This document shows positions 1 to 9,700 of a stretch of DNA of 64,000 bases, piece by piece (position 1 is the first letter of the stretch; each line of letters opens with the position of its first letter). Made by a program: the position numbers and the translations under genes. The notes under the pieces are model-generated. The model ran no database searches, had not been told where the DNA came from, and saw nothing but the letters and a program-made list of their open reading frames with translations. Source of the stretch: JAQBQB01 sp963846925 (GTDB taxonomy: Bacteria; Gemmatimonadota; Gemmatimonadetes; Gemmatimonadales; Gemmatimonadaceae); the NCBI GenBank assembly GCA_963846925.1, contig CAWJXW010000011.1, positions 272,118 to 336,117 of the forward strand, given 5' to 3'.

Positions 1-1
1 G

Positions 2-160
2 ACCGACGTGAAGATCGTGTTCGCGCCAGGCACACGCGCCAAGCCGCACACGCTGTATCGCGCGCACGCGGTGAGTCGCGCGCCGACACGCTCATGCAGT
101 CTGTCGTTCGCCGATCGAGTGAGCGAGCGGGTGGGACTGTCCGGAGCGAAGCCGAGGTAG
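2..160 (+). CDS. Possible 3' end of a gene entering from the left
   Basis: An open frame runs from the window edge to a TAG at 158-160, beginning TDVKIVFAPGTRAKPHTLYR. The first 22 residues look like ordinary protein and the rest is Ser/Arg-rich. No domain can be named from about 52 residues. The other frames are either closed or read as low-complexity Arg/His-rich sequence. The region from 161 to 348 shows no gene; 140-205 resembles sequence at 55956-56023. Confidence 0.3.
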   Translation, partial: TDVKIVFAPGTRAKPHTLYRAHAVSRAPTRSCSLSFADRVSERVGLSGAKPR

Positions 161-348
161 TATTGCCGGGCAGTGTCGGCGAACACGCACTGGTCCGCGG
201 AGGACAGTCCCACCCCGAGCACCAGCCCGAGCACCCAGCCCGAGCCCCGACACGAGCTCACGGCCGAGCCGTCGCACACCCGAGATCGCTTCCCTGTTTC
301 CGGGCCTGGATCGCGATATTCTGACACGAGACAACAACGGCTCGGCAC

Positions 349-741
349 ATGTCATCGATGCACCGCACCATCACCGGCGACGTGCTGGTTCAGCACCTCC
401 GCTCCGACGTCATGTCGATCGACCAAGCGCTCCTAAAAGCGCACGGCCGCAGCGCGCGGACGCTCGTGAAGGATGGCCCGCTCAGACTCACGATCATGGG
501 ACTCGCCGCCGGGGGAACCCTGCCCCCTCACAGCACGGAGCATCCGCTGTCGATTCAGGTCGTGCAAGGGGACGTGACATTCGTCGCGCTCGATCAGGAG
601 TACACGCTGGCGGCCGGCGACATACTGATCTTCGGGGCCGGTGTGGAGCACTCGGCGCGGTCGGCGGGGGGCGCGGCTTTTCTGCTCACCGTGGCGTACG
701 TCCCAGTTTCGGGGGGCGCGGAGAGCAGCGGTTTGCCTTGA
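349..741 (+). CDS. Small cupin-domain protein
   Basis: This 130-residue protein is a single cupin beta-barrel. The pattern GGTLPPHSTEHPLSIQVVQG (about residues 56-75) followed by an AAGDILIFGAGVEHS block (about 90-105) matches the two conserved cupin motifs: the first gives a metal-ligand-like His and Glu, the second a late His. The cytoplasmic ligand or substrate is unknown; such small cupins often bind a metal or a small molecule. The start at 349 leaves nothing conserved upstream; 358 is an alternative ATG. The last codons and the TGA (GGTTTGCCTTGA) coincide with the left edge of the dispersed palindromic element, so the natural C-terminus may have been replaced. The next gene is convergent. 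Confidence 0.8.
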   Translation: MSSMHRTITGDVLVQHLRSDVMSIDQALLKAHGRSARTLVKDGPLRLTIMGLAAGGTLPPHSTEHPLSIQVVQGDVTFVALDQEYTLAAGDILIFGAGVEHSARSAGGAAFLLTVAYVPVSGGAESSGLP

Positions 742-944
742 GAGGGCGCGGCGTGGCTTGTGGGCATCTCGGATCTTTGCCCGAGCTCTGCCGTGAGCAG
801 GAGCTTGAGCATGAGCCGTGAGCCCGCGGTGCTGTACGGCGCTGAGCATTTTCTCATAGCTCTTGCTCATGCTCACGCTCGAGGCAGGGCTCGCTCTCGC
901 GTCCGAGATGATCGCACGGCGATAGAGCCGCGAACGGATCAGTC
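720..944. repeat. Dispersed palindromic element, copy A
   Basis: This is one of six related segments in the window. The left arm carries GGCATCTCGGATCTTTGCCC followed by GAGCAGGAGCTTGAGCATGA. The right arm carries CTCATAGCTCTTGCTCATGC and CGAGGCAGGGCTCGC before ATCGCACGGCGATAGAGCCG. The right arm is roughly the reverse complement of the left, so the copy can fold into a long imperfect hairpin. It sits between two gene 3' ends (cupin and lipoprotein). Confidence 0.85.
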
Positions 945-952
945 TTGAGCCC

Positions 953-2998
953 TTACGGGATGTTGCTCCCCCCAAGCGCATTGTTCGTAAACACGTTGCC
1001 GGCTGACGCGACCGGCGTGGGAGTCACGACCCCGTTCGTCTCGACGAACAGTCCCCACCCCGCCCCATCATGAACATTAGAGTTCGTGAGTTTGAGCGCT
1101 CCGCCGCTCGTGACTTCGATTGCGGCCGCGCGGATGAATCCAGCGGCGCCGCCGTATGCGATCTCGGTGAACGTCAGTTCGTTCGCCGAGCTTGCCGTCG
1201 AAAAGACGAGACCCTGCCAGTATCCTGGCGTCGACTGCTGACCCAGGAACCGTATCCGAGCAGTTGATGTCCCGATCGCGGTGAGAGTCCCCCCCATGAC
1301 TGTCCAGCCGCCGCCGGCCCCGACGAGAACAGTGGTTCCCGGCACCAGCGTGAGCCTCCCGGAGATGGTCGTCTGTCCGTTGGTGCGGATCGGGATACTC
1401 GTAATACTCCACGTCTGCGTGGTCGACACGCCGAAAGCGGTGGCGTCGATGAATGCAGCGCCGTTACCGGTCGCATAGTCCGACCCGGCGTCGAGAGAGC
1501 CGACGAGTTGGTCCGTCACGCGGACGCCGGCATCCGCGTTGTTGCGGAAGATGTTGGCGGAGAACAGCGGGAGAGTCGCCGAGCCGGTGGCGTACAGCCC
1601 GAGGCCGGCGCTCTGCTCCAGAACCGAGTTGTCGAGCTGGAGTGAAGCGCCGTTCGCGACTGAAACGTCGGCGAGGTTGGTGCCGGTCCCGCCGCCGCCG
1701 TACGAAACGGTCGCGTAGCTCAATCGATTGTTCGTGTTGAGTGTCAAGACACTCAAGCCGCGCCAGAACCCGCGTTGTGGTTTTTCGGATGAGAATTGAA
1801 TTCGGTTTGCCGGTGTTCCCACCGCGGACAGGCTTCCTCCCGCCGCCACGGTCATCCCTGCATCCGCGGCGAACTGGATGTTCGCGCCGGGCACTATCCC
1901 CAAGTCTGTCGAGATGTTCACTTGCCCGGTGAGGTGAATGGGCGTCGTCGTCACAAACCACGTCTGAGGCGTGGAGACGCCGAATGCGAACGCGTCGATG
2001 AACTGGATTCCGTTTCCGGCCGAGTAGCTCGAGGCGTTGTCGAGAGTTCCGAGCAAACGATCGGGCAGGTGAATCCCGGCACCGGCGTTGTTCCGCATCG
2101 TGTCCGCGCTGAACGGTCCGAGGGCGGCGAGGGTGTCGAGATAGAGGCCGACACCCGCGCTCTGCTCGAGCACCGAGTGCGCCAGGTTGAGTTGCACCGG
2201 CGTGCCGATGACGGCCACGTCCGCCGCGCGCGGGGTTCCGTCGCCGCCGCCATACGAGATGGTGGTGTAACTCAGGTCGTTGGCGACGTTGTTGGCCAGG
2301 AAGGTGATTCCCTTCCAATAGCCGCGCACGGCCTGGTCGCCCGTGATGCGAATGCCCGCGGTCGGCGTCCCGAAAGCGCCGATGCTTCCACCGTTGGCCA
2401 CCGTCAGCCCCGCGCCGGCCGCGAACGAGACCACGGTTCCCTGTTGAATCGTCAGCCTACCCCTCACGTTGAGCACGCCGGTGACGTGATAGTGCACGCA
2501 CCCGGCAGCGCCCGCGGACCACGTCGTCGGATCGTTGATGTCTTGCGCGACAGCCGTCGCCGCCGGGCACGCCGTGGGTGTCGTCAAACTCGCGACGTTG
2601 GAATAGCCGCTCGTGCCGGCGGCGCCGACGGCACGTATTCTATAGTTGTACAGTGTGTTGGCGGTTAGGGCTGTGTCGCTGTACGTCGTGGCACCGGCCG
2701 CGGTCGTGGCGAGGAGGCTGAACGTCCCGGCTCCGCCGCTACTCCGTTCGACCTGAAACCCGGTCTCGTTTGATGAATTGCGAGTCCAGGTGAGGGCGAC
2801 CGAAGACGCGGATGTCGAGGTGGCCACGAGACCGGATGGCGCCGTGGGGATCGTCGGTGTCGGTGGCGTCGTTGTCGTGTCGGGCGGGGTCGTGGTGTGA
2901 CTCCCGTCGGAGCTACCGCCGCAGGCGGAGACGCACAGAAGCCAGAGTAGACCCAGCGTGGCGGAGCTGATCAACGGGACGGCGTTTGGGCGGCGCAT
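953..2998 (-). CDS. Lipoprotein with fibronectin type III and beta-helix repeats
   Basis: This 681-residue protein is probably exported. The N-terminus has a hydrophobic stretch and a lipobox (LCVSAC, about residues 21-26), giving lipidation at Cys26. A Thr/Pro-rich linker (about 30-52) follows, then one fibronectin type III domain (about 53-140, with SGLVATSTSASSVALTW and YNYRIRAVG). The rest is three long repeats, each carrying a G-W-G turn (GYWKGITF, GFWRGLSV, GYWQGLVF), a YGGG block and a 'NSVLEQSAG' block. This fits a right-handed parallel beta-helix. The likely role is surface binding or polysaccharide interaction; no catalytic residues were identified. It has no operon partner and lies between palindromic elements A and B. 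Confidence 0.8.
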   Translation of the reverse strand: MRRPNAVPLISSATLGLLWLLCVSACGGSSDGSHTTTPPDTTTTPPTPTIPTAPSGLVATSTSASSVALTWTRNSSNETGFQVERSSGGAGTFSLLATTAAGATTYSDTALTANTLYNYRIRAVGAAGTSGYSNVASLTTPTACPAATAVAQDINDPTTWSAGAAGCVHYHVTGVLNVRGRLTIQQGTVVSFAAGAGLTVANGGSIGAFGTPTAGIRITGDQAVRGYWKGITFLANNVANDLSYTTISYGGGDGTPRAADVAVIGTPVQLNLAHSVLEQSAGVGLYLDTLAALGPFSADTMRNNAGAGIHLPDRLLGTLDNASSYSAGNGIQFIDAFAFGVSTPQTWFVTTTPIHLTGQVNISTDLGIVPGANIQFAADAGMTVAAGGSLSAVGTPANRIQFSSEKPQRGFWRGLSVLTLNTNNRLSYATVSYGGGGTGTNLADVSVANGASLQLDNSVLEQSAGLGLYATGSATLPLFSANIFRNNADAGVRVTDQLVGSLDAGSDYATGNGAAFIDATAFGVSTTQTWSITSIPIRTNGQTTISGRLTLVPGTTVLVGAGGGWTVMGGTLTAIGTSTARIRFLGQQSTPGYWQGLVFSTASSANELTFTEIAYGGAAGFIRAAAIEVTSGGALKLTNSNVHDGAGWGLFVETNGVVTPTPVASAGNVFTNNALGGSNIP

Positions 2999-3087
2999 TG
3001 GTTCTCAGGGGGCGGTTCGGTGGTGGCGTGTCGACGGGCCTAGCAATACGACGCGCGAACGCCCTCCGCCGTCAACCGCTCGGTTGG

Positions 3088-3286
3088 GAGCGCAGGGGTT
3101 TGCCGTGACCGCGGGGCGTGGTTTGCGGGCATCTCGGATCTTTGCCCGAGCCCTGCTGTGAGCGGGAGCTGGAGCATGAGCTGTGAGCCGGAAATGCCCG
3201 GCGGCGCTGAGCATTTTCTCATAGCTCTTGCTCATGCTCATGCTCGAGGCCGGGCTCGTTCCCGTGTCCGAGACGATCGCTCGGCG
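3088..3286. repeat. Dispersed palindromic element, copy B
   Basis: This near-complete copy carries GAGCGCAGGGGTTTGCCGTG at the left edge, GGCATCTCGGATCTTTGCCC, GAGCATTTTCTCATAGCTCT and the right arm ending near GACGATCGCTCGGCG. It lies between divergent genes. It is followed without a gap by 45 bp derived from a DUF2779 gene. Confidence 0.85.
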
Positions 3287-3331
3287 ACGTCAACTCCGGC
3301 ACCATCGGCGTCGGCACATACTTCAGGGCTC
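3287..3331 (-). pseudogene. Remnant of a DUF2779 gene
   Basis: About 41 bp here (ACGTCAACTCCGGCACCATC and onward) match 26405-26447, inside the intact DUF2779 gene on the minus strand, with about two mismatches. The matching part encodes the region around VLTPMVPELTY. At the intact locus this stretch lies about 200 bp from palindromic element E; here it touches element B. The simplest reading is that a second DUF2779 locus was lost by deletion. Confidence 0.65.
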
Positions 3332-3434
3332 CTTGGCCGCAGCGCTCCTGGCCGCGACACGGCCTTTTCGCTCGCGCGGGCTAGCCCGTCCTCGCTCGCT
3401 GGACTCTTCCCCGCCCGCGTCGAAGATTCCCAGC

Positions 3435-5867
3435 ATGCTCGCCCGGCTTCGCCACGACGTCCGCTACGGCCTCCGCGCACTCCGCCGCACCCCGCTGTTC
3501 TCGAGCGTGGCCATAACGTGCCTCGCCCTCGGCATCGCCGCGAACACGACCATGTTCTCCGTGTTCAACGCTATCGTGCTCCGTCCCCTGCCCTTCGCGA
3601 ACCCAGATCGACTCGTGTCGCTCGGCTTGCGCGACGAAGCGAGCGGACGGCGGGCGGCACTCCGCTATGCCGAATATCTCGAGTTGCAACGGAGCGCCCG
3701 CTCGTTCAGCGCGATGGCCGCACACGCCGGACGACAGGTGGCGCTCACCGATGGACACGAGCCCGAGCGCGTCTCGAGCCGGATGGTCACAAGTAGCCTC
3801 TTTCCCCTGCTCGGCGCGCGCGCACAACTCGGCCGACTGTTGTCGGGCGGCGACGACGACTTGGCCAGCTCGAACGTCGTCGTCCTCGGCGATGGGCTTT
3901 GGAGGCGCCGGTACGGCGGCGACTCGTCGGTCATCGGACGCGTCATCGCGTTGGACGGCAATCCGTACACGATCATTGGGATCATGGAACGCGGCTTCGC
4001 CTATCCGTCGTCGAGCGAGCTGTGGATTCCCATTACGTCCGCGCGATCGACCGGCGCACCGGCCGACCAGAACGTGTCCGTCGTCGCGCGGCTCGGTCCC
4101 GACGCCGACATCCGCCAGGCGACGCAGGAGGTTAGCCCCCTCGGACGACGCATCGCCCGCGACCAGCGTTCGCGCAGTAGCTCGACCGATATTGTATGGA
4201 ACGGAGAGGTGCGACCGCTGCGCGGCAACACCCTCGGCAGCGACGAAGGTGTGGTCGCGTCCGCGATGCTCGGCGCGACGACCTTCCTGCTCCTCATCGC
4301 GTGCGCCAACGTCGCCAACCTGCTGCTCGTTCGCGCGGTGGCCCGCGAGCGGGAGCTCGCCGTCCGCGTCGCGCTCGGCGCCGGTCGCGGGCGCGTCGTC
4401 TCGCAACTTCTCACCGAAGCGGTGTTGCTCGCGCTCGCCGCGTGCGCCGTGGCTCTCCCGCTCGTGTGGCAAGCGCTTCGACTCATACGGAACGCGATCC
4501 CGCCGTCGGACTCTTTCCCGTATTACGTGCACTGGTCGCTGGACCTCCCGACGTTCTTGTACGCGGGGTTGGCGTCGGTCGCGACCGGCGCGCTGTTCGG
4601 CATCGGCCCGGCGCTCCAAGCGACGCGTGGCTCTCTTCAGGACTCTCTCAAGGAAGGCACCCAGACGAGCGGCACCGGCCGGAAGCGACACCGCCTACGC
4701 GACGCGCTCGTCGTCGCCGAGGTTGCCCTCGCCCTCGTGCTGCTCGTCGGCGCCTCGCTGTTCGTGCGGACCTTCCTCGGCCTGGACCGCATGGCGCTGG
4801 GCTACGATCCGGCCCGCGTCATGACCATGCGGTTCTATCTCCCGGGCGCTCGATACGACAGCGCGAGCGCGCGCGCACAGCTCGTCGGCGAGGTGCTCCG
4901 GCGCGTCGAGGCCGTGCCTGGCGTCCAGCGCGCGACCGTTTCCGATCTCGTTCCACTCGATGACGAAGGCGGCTCGTCGGGCGCCGCGATCGCCGACGGC
5001 GGCGCGCAGCAGCAACTCCCCGCGGTGAGCTACGCCGCCGTCGCCGGCGAGTGGTTCGAGACGTTCGGCGTCGGAGTGACGTCCGGCCGAGCCTTCGTCG
5101 GTGCGCCTCGCGCGAGCGATGCTCCTGTCGCCGTGATCAACCAGACGATGGCGGCGACGTTCTGGCCGTCGGCGAACCCCATTGGCCGTCGGTTTCGCTT
5201 CGTCAAAGACTCATCGTCGACATGGTACGAAGTGATCGGCGTCGCGGCCGACATGCGAACGGTCAAGCTCGACGAGGACCGCGGCACACCGCCGACGGCG
5301 TTCGTCCCCCTGCGTTTCGTCCCCACGCGCGACTACGCGCTGATGGTGCGTGCGCAGCGTTCACCCGCGTCGTTGACGCACGACCTCCAACGGGCGATCC
5401 ACGCCGCCGATCCACTGCTCCCCGTGTTCAACGTCTGGAGCATGGACGAGGTTCGGTACCTCAGCTTCTGGATGTACGCGCTGTGGGCGACGATGTTCGC
5501 CGTGTTCGGCGTCGTGGCGCTCCTGCTCGCATCGGTGGGGGTCTACGGCGTCATCCACTACGGCGTGGCGCAGCGCACGCGCGAGATCGGCGTACGCGTG
5601 GCACTCGGCGCCCAGCGCTCCGATGTGCTGCGACTCGTCATCGGCCGCGCGTTGATGTTGGCGGGCATCGGCGTCGTCGCGGGTTTGCTGGGCGCGGCCG
5701 CACTCACGAGAGTCGTCGGCAGCTTGCTCATCGGCGTGTCCGCGACGGACCCTGCCAGCTTCGCCGGGGTGGCGCTACTCCTCGGCGCGATCGCGGCGTT
5801 GGCCGGGTATCTGCCGGCACGCCACGCGACGAGAGTGGATCCGCTGGTGGCGCTGCGGGCGGAGTGA
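3435..5867 (+). CDS. ADOP-family MacB/FtsX-like permease
   Basis: This 810-residue inner-membrane protein belongs to the acidobacterial duplicated orphan permease family. It starts with the typical MLARLRHDVRYGLRAL leader, so the ATG at 3435 is preferred over upstream in-frame starts that lie in repeat DNA. The first half has an N-terminal helix, a MacB-type periplasmic domain (QLGRLLSGGDDDLASSNVVV) and an FtsX domain (ANVANLLLVRAVARERELAV). The second half repeats the scheme and ends with TREIGVRVALGAQRSDVLRL and a final RVDPLVALRAE. No ATPase gene is adjacent, as is usual for this orphan family. The substrate is unknown; lipid, peptide or efflux roles are possible. A 17-bp repeat array follows the stop. 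Confidence 0.9.
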   Translation: MLARLRHDVRYGLRALRRTPLFSSVAITCLALGIAANTTMFSVFNAIVLRPLPFANPDRLVSLGLRDEASGRRAALRYAEYLELQRSARSFSAMAAHAGRQVALTDGHEPERVSSRMVTSSLFPLLGARAQLGRLLSGGDDDLASSNVVVLGDGLWRRRYGGDSSVIGRVIALDGNPYTIIGIMERGFAYPSSSELWIPITSARSTGAPADQNVSVVARLGPDADIRQATQEVSPLGRRIARDQRSRSSSTDIVWNGEVRPLRGNTLGSDEGVVASAMLGATTFLLLIACANVANLLLVRAVARERELAVRVALGAGRGRVVSQLLTEAVLLALAACAVALPLVWQALRLIRNAIPPSDSFPYYVHWSLDLPTFLYAGLASVATGALFGIGPALQATRGSLQDSLKEGTQTSGTGRKRHRLRDALVVAEVALALVLLVGASLFVRTFLGLDRMALGYDPARVMTMRFYLPGARYDSASARAQLVGEVLRRVEAVPGVQRATVSDLVPLDDEGGSSGAAIADGGAQQQLPAVSYAAVAGEWFETFGVGVTSGRAFVGAPRASDAPVAVINQTMAATFWPSANPIGRRFRFVKDSSSTWYEVIGVAADMRTVKLDEDRGTPPTAFVPLRFVPTRDYALMVRAQRSPASLTHDLQRAIHAADPLLPVFNVWSMDEVRYLSFWMYALWATMFAVFGVVALLLASVGVYGVIHYGVAQRTREIGVRVALGAQRSDVLRLVIGRALMLAGIGVVAGLLGAAALTRVVGSLLIGVSATDPASFAGVALLLGAIAALAGYLPARHATRVDPLVALRAE

Positions 5868-5902
5868 GGGGCCTCGCTGCGCTGGGCGCGAACCACCAAG
5901 CG

Positions 5903-6038
5903 GCGCTGACTTCCCAGGGGCGCTGACTTCCCAGGGGCGCTGACTTCCCAGGGGCGCTGACTTCCCAGGGGCGCTGACTCCCAGAAGGCGCCAACTTCCA
6001 AACCGCGCCAGCTTCCAAACCACGCCAACTCCCAAACG
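5903..6038 (+). repeat. 17-bp tandem array 1, left half (8 units)
   Basis: There are four units of GCGCTGACTTCCCAGGG followed by four diverging units (for example GCGCCAACTTCCAAACC), 136 bp in all, an exact multiple of 17. It begins 35 bp after the ADOP stop and reads in that gene's sense direction. It faces the inverted right half. Confidence 0.95.
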
Positions 6039-6051
6039 ACGTCCGAAGTGC

Positions 6052-6306
6052 GCGCCGTTCGAAGCGCCGTCGGGGAGTTCGCGCCGTTCGGGAGTTCGCG
6101 CCGTTCGGGAGTCCGCGCCGTTCGGGAGTCCGCGCCGTTCGGGAGTCCGCGCCGTTCGGGAGTCCGCGCCGTTCGGGAGTCTCGCGCCGTTCGGGAGTCC
6201 GCGCCGTTCGGGAGTCCGCGCCGTTCGGGAGTCCGCGCCGTTCGGGAGTCCGCGCCGTTCGGGAGTCCGCGCCGTTCGGGAGTCCGCGCCGTTCGGGAGT
6301 CCGCGC
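6052..6306 (-). repeat. 17-bp tandem array 1, right half (about 15 units)
   Basis: On the plus strand the unit is GCGCCGTTCGGGAGTCC, repeated about 15 times with one extra base near 6180. On the minus strand, the sense strand of the neighbouring gene ending at 6309, it reads GCGCGGACTCCCGAACG, matching the left array's unit at 12 of 17 positions. Left and right halves can pair to form a giant hairpin. Confidence 0.95.
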
Positions 6307-6308
6307 CC

Positions 6309-6578
6309 CTAGGCTGTTCGCGCCTCCGGCCGTTCCGCGCCGTTTCGTAGTCCCCGAACTGCCGCGATCGAGAACGTGATCGGTATTAGCCCCAGCGTGA
6401 GGAAATAGAACTGCTGGTTTGGCAGCGCGATGCTCGGGAGGAGGACGGCGAGAACCTGCACAATGGCCAGCGGCCCCAGGCCGACGATCGCGCCGAGGAG
6501 CATGAGGCCGATCACTACGAGAGCCACAGCCGCGACGAGGAACACCACGCGGTAGGGGAAGCTGCTCGCTGCGCTCAT
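6309..6578 (-). CDS. Small membrane protein of unknown function
   Basis: This 89-residue protein has two to three hydrophobic helices: RVVFLVAAVALVVIGLMLLG (about 10-29), GLGPLAIVQVLAVLLPSIAL (about 33-52) and FYFLTLGLIPITFSIAAV (about 57-74). A short Arg/Glu-rich tail follows. It probably sits in the inner membrane. No family was recognised. Codon use and amino-acid composition look genuine, unlike the repeat-derived frames beside it. Its TAG stop lies three bases from the first unit of the right half-array. It is convergent with the ADOP gene and divergent from the M14 peptidase gene. Confidence 0.65.
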   Translation of the reverse strand: MSAASSFPYRVVFLVAAVALVVIGLMLLGAIVGLGPLAIVQVLAVLLPSIALPNQQFYFLTLGLIPITFSIAAVRGLRNGAERPEARTA

Positions 6579-6759
6579 CAGACCGCTCCGGAAGGGGGCC
6601 AGCTAGCGTGGCAGCGGCGCGCGGTCGTGGCAAGTTGCCGGTGCCGACCCGAGCTAACGGATCCCCCTCCCCACTCGTATCCTTGTCGTTGCCTTCGCCG
6701 CCGATCCCATCGACGGCCCTCCTTTCACGGCCACTGCCCAGGTCCCGGGCCGCCGACCC

Positions 6760-9700
6760 ATGAGCATGAGCATCCTCTTTCCACTCAACCAGCGCCGGGC
6801 CGTCGCCGCCATCACCGCCGCTGTCCTCCTAGCCCTCGCCGCCCCGTCGCTTGCGGCTCAGTCGTCCGTGAACGAGACGCGCGACCCGAATCAGCGCCAG
6901 GATCCGGACTTCGTCACGTTCTACAAGTCGTGGACGCACCACGGCAGCCCGCTCGTCGATCACCTCCCGGTCGTATCCGGCGTCCCGACACCGAAGCAGT
7001 TCTTCGGCTATTACATCGGCGCGCCGGCCAAGCTCACGTACTACGACAGGATCGTCGCTTACTATCGCGCGCTCGCGAAGGCGACGCCGCGGGTCAAGGT
7101 CGAGACGATCGGACGGTCGGACGAAGGGCGCGAGCTCGTCGTCGTGTGGGTGTCGTCAGACGAGAACATCAAGCATCTCGCCCAGAACCGCGCGAACCTC
7201 GCCAAGCTCGCCGATCCGCGCGGACTCTCGGACCCACAGGTGCGCGAGCTGATCGGGACGACGAAGCCGAACTACCATTTCCTCGGCTGCCTGCACTCCG
7301 GCGAGACCGGACCGTGCGAGATGCTGATGGAGCTCGTCTATCGCCTCGCCACCGAGACGTCGCCGCTCATCACGCAGATCCGGAACAACGTGATCGTTTC
7401 GGTGTCGCCGGCCGCCGAGCCGGATGGGCGCGATCGCAACGTCGACTGGTTCTATCACGGTCTCGACATGAAGGCGCAGTTCGGCGCGGCGGACTCGATC
7501 GCCGCCGCGGACAGCGCGCGCAACGCCGGCGCTCGAACGGACAGCGCGCGCGGAACCCCGACGGTCGCACCAGGCGCGCCGCCCGGTGGCGGACGCGGCG
7601 GCCGTGGTGGGCGCGGCGGCGGCGGGCGCGGCGGAGCTGGCGCAGCCGCGGCGACTGACACTGCGGGCGCCGGTCGCGGAGGTCCACCCGCGGGGGGCGG
7701 GGGCGGCGGCGGCGGTCGGGGTGGAAGCCTCGAGGGCGGTCTTCCCTACTGGGGCAAGTACGTCTTCCACGACAACAATCGCGACATCAACCTCTCGCAG
7801 TTGGAGATGCGCGCGATCACCGATTGGTACTTCACCGCGCATCCGCCGATCATCCACGATCTGCACGAAGCGCAGCCGCTCCTCTACACGTTCAGCGGTG
7901 GTCCGCCGCAGAATCCGAACCTCGACCCGATTCTCTTCACCGAGCTGCCGTTCTTCGCGAACTACGAGCTCGAGCAGATGACGAAGTACGGGATGCCCGG
8001 CGTGTACACGTACGCGTTCATGGACGGCTGGTCGCCGGGCTACCTGGGCTCCGTCGCCTACAATCACAACGGCATGATGAAGATGTACGAGACGCAGTCG
8101 GGTCGCGACATCCCGGCCGACTCGATGGCCGACAGCATCATGTATCAGACGCCGCGCGGCCGCGGCGGACCCGGTGGATTCGGCGGCGGACGAGCAACGA
8201 TCCCGACCGGCAAAGGCGGGACGCAGGATCGTGAGTGGTATCGCGGACTCGCGCTGCCGCCGAACGGCGTCGGGACGTTCACGCGCCGAGACAACACCAA
8301 CTACATGGAAACGGGCGTGCTGTCGGCGCTGCAGCTCACCTCGATGTTTCCTCAGATGGTATTGCAGAATTTCTATCTGAAAACGAAGCACTCGCTCGAC
8401 GACGGCTCGGCAAGGGCGCCGTACGCATTTGTCCTCCCGGCGGCGCCGGACATGACCAAAGCCGGCGGCGCTCATCAACGTTCTTCGCGCGCAGGGCGTC
8501 GAAGTCGGCACGCTCACAAGCTCGTGGTGGCCGGCAAGGACACGTTCCCGGCCGGCTCGTACGTCATCAAGCTGAACCAACCCTACGGACGGCTGGCGAA
8601 GAACCTCCTCGAGAAACAGGTCTTCCCGGACCCCGCGCTCACGACGTACGACGACAGCGGCTGGTCGATGGGCTGGGCGTTCGGCGTCGCGGTGAAGCAG
8701 GTCGACGACAAGTCGATCCTCGACGCAGCGGTGACGCCGGTGAAAGTCGCCGTCGTCAAGGGCACCGTGGCCGGCAGCGGTAGCGCGGGGCTCGCCGTCG
8801 CGCACCTCGGCTCGAACTATATGATTACGTTCCGGCTGTTACTTAAGGCCGTCGCGATGAAGGTGGCCGAGTCGCCGTTCACGGCCGAGGGTGTGAAGTT
8901 CCCGGCGGGCTCGTTCATCGTCACCGGCTCAGCAACCGACCTCGCCGCGGCCAAGCACGCCGTCGACTCGCTCGGTCTCACCGCGGCGGCACTGGCCACG
9001 CTGCCGACCGTGGCCGCGCACGACGCCAACGTGCCGCGCGTCGCGGTCTACTCGCAGTGGAGCGGCACGCAGGAGCTCGGCTGGTACCGCTTCACGTTCG
9101 ACGAGTTCCACGTCCCCTACGACCTGATCTTCAAGGAGCGCGTCGAGCAGGGGAATCTCAAAAAGGATTACGACGTCATCGTGATGGCGGCGCAGAACGT
9201 CAATCGCGCCGCGGTGTTCGCCAAGAAGGCAAAGCATCCGCAGCCGTTCGAGAAGAGCGACAAGTACAAGTTCCTCGGCATGTACGGTTCGACGCCGGAC
9301 ATGAGCGGCGGCTTCGGCCAGGCAGGGGTCGACGCGATCAACGCATTCCTCGACGCCGGCGGGACGCTCATTACCGCCGTGCAGTCAGTGCGCTACCCGA
9401 TCGAGTTCGGACTCGCCCGATCGTTGGACACGGAGAATCCGACCGGTGTCGTGGCCCAGAAGCCGCTCGTGATGGCGAAGATCACGCGCACCGACAGCCC
9501 GATCTTCTACGGCTACGCCGGCGACACGATTCCGATCAAGTTCGGTCAGGGCTCGCAGTTGTTCCACGTGGGCGTCGCGGATTCGGCCAACGTGCTCGCC
9601 GAGTACGTCGGCGGCGACGCATCAGTGCTGAGCGGGTTGATGACCGGCGCGGACAACCTCCGCAACCGCGCATTCGCCATCGACATCCCGAAGGCGTACG

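Noticed and set aside
750..950. Short frames with conserved starts over the dispersed element (for example MSMSKSYEKMLSA)
   Set aside because: The same peptide appears wherever the element occurs because the DNA is repeated. The frames overlap on both arms and have no independent support.
3228..3434. Extended N-terminus of the ADOP permease from 3228
   Set aside because: The extra 69 residues are translated element B and DUF2779 remnant DNA. The family N-terminus begins at MLARLRHDVRYG.
5558..6633. Minus- and plus-strand frames over 17-bp array 1, including a 301-residue frame
   Set aside because: They arise from the stop-free repeat units and partly shadow the ADOP gene. Composition is repetitive (RTARTPERRGLPNGADS).
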